This document shows, in pieces, positions 23,121 through 24,873 of a stretch of 24,873 nt of DNA (the first letter of the stretch is position 1; the number at the start of each line of letters is the position of its first letter). The DNA is taken from positions 1-24,873 of the forward strand of contig DAIMGT010000058.1 of assembly GCA_036723735.1 (NCBI GenBank). The letters run 5' to 3'. The notes beneath the pieces were generated by a model that saw only the letters and a list, made by a program, of their open reading frames with translations, had not been told where the DNA came from and did no database searches. The stretch is from UBA4656 sp002405525. Lineage in GTDB: Bacteria > Pseudomonadota > Gammaproteobacteria > Xanthomonadales > Ahniellaceae. A program made the position numbers and the translations under genes.

Positions 23121-24443
23121 TCAGAAGCGCACGCGGAACACCGCGCGCTGTGGATTCGTGGTGTCGCGCATCGGCAGCGACAGCGTGCGTGCGGCGGGAT
23201 CAACCATGATTTCACCGCGGATCGCGGCGAATTCATCCGGCCAGACCGGAACCGAGCCGGTCATCGAGCCGGGCTGTGCCCGCCACCAGCGCACCGCGCG
23301 CGCGAGGGCGAGGCGATGATCGAAGTCGCGCAGGCGCGTCGCATAGGACTGCGAGACCGCCGGAGTGGGTCCCAACTGCGCGCTGAGCTGGCATCCGGCC
23401 GGGTTGAACAGCTGCTCCGGCGCGACGCAGGCAGGATCGCCGACGTCGGGCAGACTGGCGCACAGCGGCCGGTAGATCGCCGTGAGGCGGGCCAGCGTGT
23501 GTTCGCGGTGCAGCAGGCGGCCGAACGGGCCGCGCCCGGTACCGGGCAGGGCGGCCGCCTCGACGTATTGCGCGGCCAGCGCGAACTCGCCGCGCGCGGC
23601 GTTGCACTGGTCGAGTTCGGCGGCCGACAGCGGAGCGATCAGCGCGTCGCAGGCTTGCGGTCACGGCGTGTCCGCGGGTGCCGTGGCATGGATCGCCAAT
23701 GCCTGCTGCACGGCCACCGTCGCGTACGCGATCCCGACCATGTCGGTCACCAAGGTATCGGCGCCGGCGCGAAAGCGACGCCAGGTCGTGCCCATGCGGC
23801 ACAGATCGGCCAGCGCACCGGGCACGTCGCCGTCATGCGCGCGCAGCGCCGCAGCATTGAGCGCGATGCGGCCCCAGTCGCCCAGGCCGGGCAGAGGGCC
23901 GGCGATGTGCGGCGGGAACGGGCTGCGCACGTGGCTGGATTGGTCGAGCAAGGCGGCCAGTGCGATCGAGTCGGCGACGCCGGCCAGGGATGCGCGCGCG
24001 GCGTCCGGATCGTTGGCTACGGCAGCAACGCAGTCGGCGTCCCACTCGGTGTTGCACAGCCACGGCTGCCCGTCCGGCAGCGACGCCCGGCGCCCGTAGC
24101 GTTCGACGGCGATGCTGCCGAAGAGTTTTGGCCCCTCACGGGTGTCCCCGCCGTCGTCACGCGGCGCCCGGTAATGCGCGTCCCAGGCGAGCGCCCATGC
24201 ATCGAAACGAGCGAGGTCTTCCGCGAGGATCGCCGCTTCCCGCCCCGGCGGCACGGCCCACGGCTGCGCCCAGAGCAGCGCGAACGCGTTCCGTCCCGGC
24301 GGCGGCGGCGGCATCTCGCGCAGGAACGCCAGCGCCGCGCGCTGCTCCGGCGTGACGCGCGGCAGCACGCCGCTCCAGACGATGCCGAGCCAGGCGATCG
24401 CGACCGCGGCGGCGACGAGCAGGGCGCGGAGGATCCAGCGCAT
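23121..24443 (-). pseudogene. Exported hypothetical protein split by in-frame TGA
   Basis: The upstream part, 24443-23661, encodes 260 residues. It starts MRWILRALLVAAAVAIAWLGIVW, an N-terminal membrane anchor or uncleaved signal. It ends at TGA 23661-23663 (...HATAPADTP). The same frame then stays open for 179 more codons to a stop at 23121 with normal protein character: ACDALIAPLSAAELDQC, GRLLHREHTLARLTAIYRPLC, FDHRLALARAVRWWRAQPG, ending TTNPQRAVFRVRF. There is no good start codon after the TGA, so the two parts look like one ~440-residue protein broken by a nonsense change (CGA to TGA in a CpG would do it). The alternatives are a sequencing error, readthrough, or two genes. I do not recognise the family. 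Cysteines occur on both sides of the TGA. Confidence 0.65.
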
Positions 24444-24569
24444 GGGGCGTCCTTGCGTTGCGGGTCGGGGCCCGTGAAGCATGCCGGCAGCACGGCGGCG
24501 CCGGCAACTGCGACCCGTGACGCTCAATCGGTGGGGCGCAGTGGCCGCATGACACGGGTCGCGTCGCAG

Positions 24570-24662
24570 CCCTGTGGGAGCGAGCACCGCTCGCGACCGT
24601 CACTTCCGTCGCCGTCGCAGGGCCCGAGGTCGCGGTCGCGAGCGGTGCTCGCTCCCACAGGG
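24570..24662. repeat. REP pair: perfect 30-base inverted repeat
   Basis: The 30 bases 24570-24599 are exactly the reverse complement of 24633-24662, separated by 33 bases. Each arm is a REP unit: GTGGGAGCGAG head (24574-24584), small inner stem GCGAGC-acc-GCTCGC, and CTCGCGAC tail (24590-24597). The second arm is 24635-24658 inverted. This two-unit head-to-head form is the usual BIME arrangement. Confidence 0.85.
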
Positions 24663-24703
24663 TCGATGGTGGCACTCGCCGCAGTGGGCGCAGGCGACTT
24701 GAA

Positions 24704-24721
24704 GGCGCGCGCCGCTCCCAC
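24704..24721 (-). repeat. Partial REP unit
   Basis: On the minus strand this reads GTGGGAGCGGCGCGCGCC. It carries the GTGGGAGCG head of the REP family but a different continuation (GCGGC), lying 42 bases beyond the perfect pair. Confidence 0.5.
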
Positions 24722-24737
24722 AAAACCTCCCGAATGC

Positions 24738-24762
24738 GAAGGGCCGGCAAGGCCGGCCCTTC
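24738..24762. terminator. Eleven-pair stem-loop near contig end
   Basis: GAAGGGCCGGC (24738-24748) pairs perfectly with GCCGGCCCTTC (24752-24762) around a three-base loop (AAG). This looks like a terminator, most likely of a gene entering from the right on the minus strand that is not in the window. Neither flank has a proper T run. Confidence 0.5.
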
Positions 24763-24777
24763 GGATGACGCGGTGGC

Positions 24778-24873
24778 GGGGGGGGGGGGGCGGCCGGGGC
24801 GCGGGGGGGGGGGAGGGAGGGGAGGAAGAAAGGGGGGAGCGGGGGGGGGGGGGGGGGGGCGCCGGGGCGGGGG
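24778..24873. other. Poly-G low-complexity tail, probable artefact
   Basis: The last ~95 bases are nearly all G with scattered C, A and T, including runs of 12 and 19 G. The composition is unlike the rest of the window. It is typical of dark-cycle G calls of two-colour Illumina chemistry assembled into a contig end. I would not annotate anything here. Confidence 0.8.

Larger units (their letters stand above)
24444..24873. other. Non-coding end with REP pair, stem-loop and G-rich tail
   Basis: 430 bases without a gene. It contains the perfect REP pair, a partial REP, an 11-pair stem-loop, and then from about 24775 an almost pure G tail that I regard as artefact. Frames across this part translate into the LWERAPLATA-type products typical of REP sequences and are not genes. 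Confidence 0.65.

Noticed and set aside
23233..23802. A frameshift explanation for the broken gene at 23.1-24.4 kb
   Set aside because: The downstream part with protein character is in the same frame as the upstream part (distance 540 bases between stops), so a nonsense codon, not a frameshift, explains it.
24157..24750. A 197-codon minus-strand frame near the contig end
   Set aside because: Its N-terminal part is REP sequence in translation and the rest is out of frame with the real exported protein.

Overview
The window is about 24.8 kb of very GC-rich bacterial DNA with dense, short-spaced genes. Its gene content fits a gammaproteobacterium of the Lysobacterales (Xanthomonadales). The indications are an SrkA/YihE kinase next to an E. 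coli YdiI/MenI-like thioesterase, an AscD-type plant-ferredoxin/FAD reductase followed by a DUF2845 protein, a LpxL/HtrB-like acyltransferase, ntrB-ntrC, and secreted proteins with an FASGFE-type motif. The exact genus cannot be read from the sequence. No tRNA, rRNA, CRISPR array, insertion sequence or prophage gene was seen. The last ~100 bases are G-rich low-complexity sequence that looks like a sequencing artefact at a contig end.

Layout. 140-1527 (-): a thioesterase and the SrkA kinase, overlapping by four bases. 1643-3258 (+): an iron-sulfur/flavin reductase and a DUF2845 exported protein, also overlapping. 3526-4940 (-): two exported proteins of unknown function. 5248-7992 (+): a large exported M16 zinc peptidase. 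8344-10098 (+): a secreted nuclease made of a lamin-tail domain, an Ig-like domain and an endonuclease I domain. 10239-12778 (+): a small lipoprotein, a SAM methyltransferase, a YkvA/DUF1232 protein and a glyoxalase-fold bleomycin-resistance-like protein. 12866-15247 (-): a FadI-type thiolase and a divergent acyltransferase. 15334-16512 (+): an unknown protein. 16660-18483 (-): a secreted Ig-repeat protein. 18592-21919 (-): ntrB, ntrC and a GNAT acetyltransferase, probably one nitrogen-regulation transcription unit. 22236-23111 (+): an alpha/beta hydrolase. 23121-24443 (-): an exported hypothetical protein whose frame is broken by a single in-frame TGA.

The genes are mostly housekeeping and envelope functions and do not form one obvious pathway. 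The most unusual material is between genes. Arrays of a seven-base unit (CAGGGYN) lie on both sides of ntrB in opposite orientations. Two of them have the G3-N4 spacing expected of G-quadruplexes, and one sits inside the unusually long 403-base ntrB-ntrC spacer. A REP-like palindromic family (head GYGGGRGCGAG, tail CTCGCGAC) occurs at 8.17, 10.63 and 24.57-24.66 kb. The last of these is a perfect 30-base inverted pair. I found no clear new defence or mobile system; the heptamer arrays are the best candidate for something undescribed.
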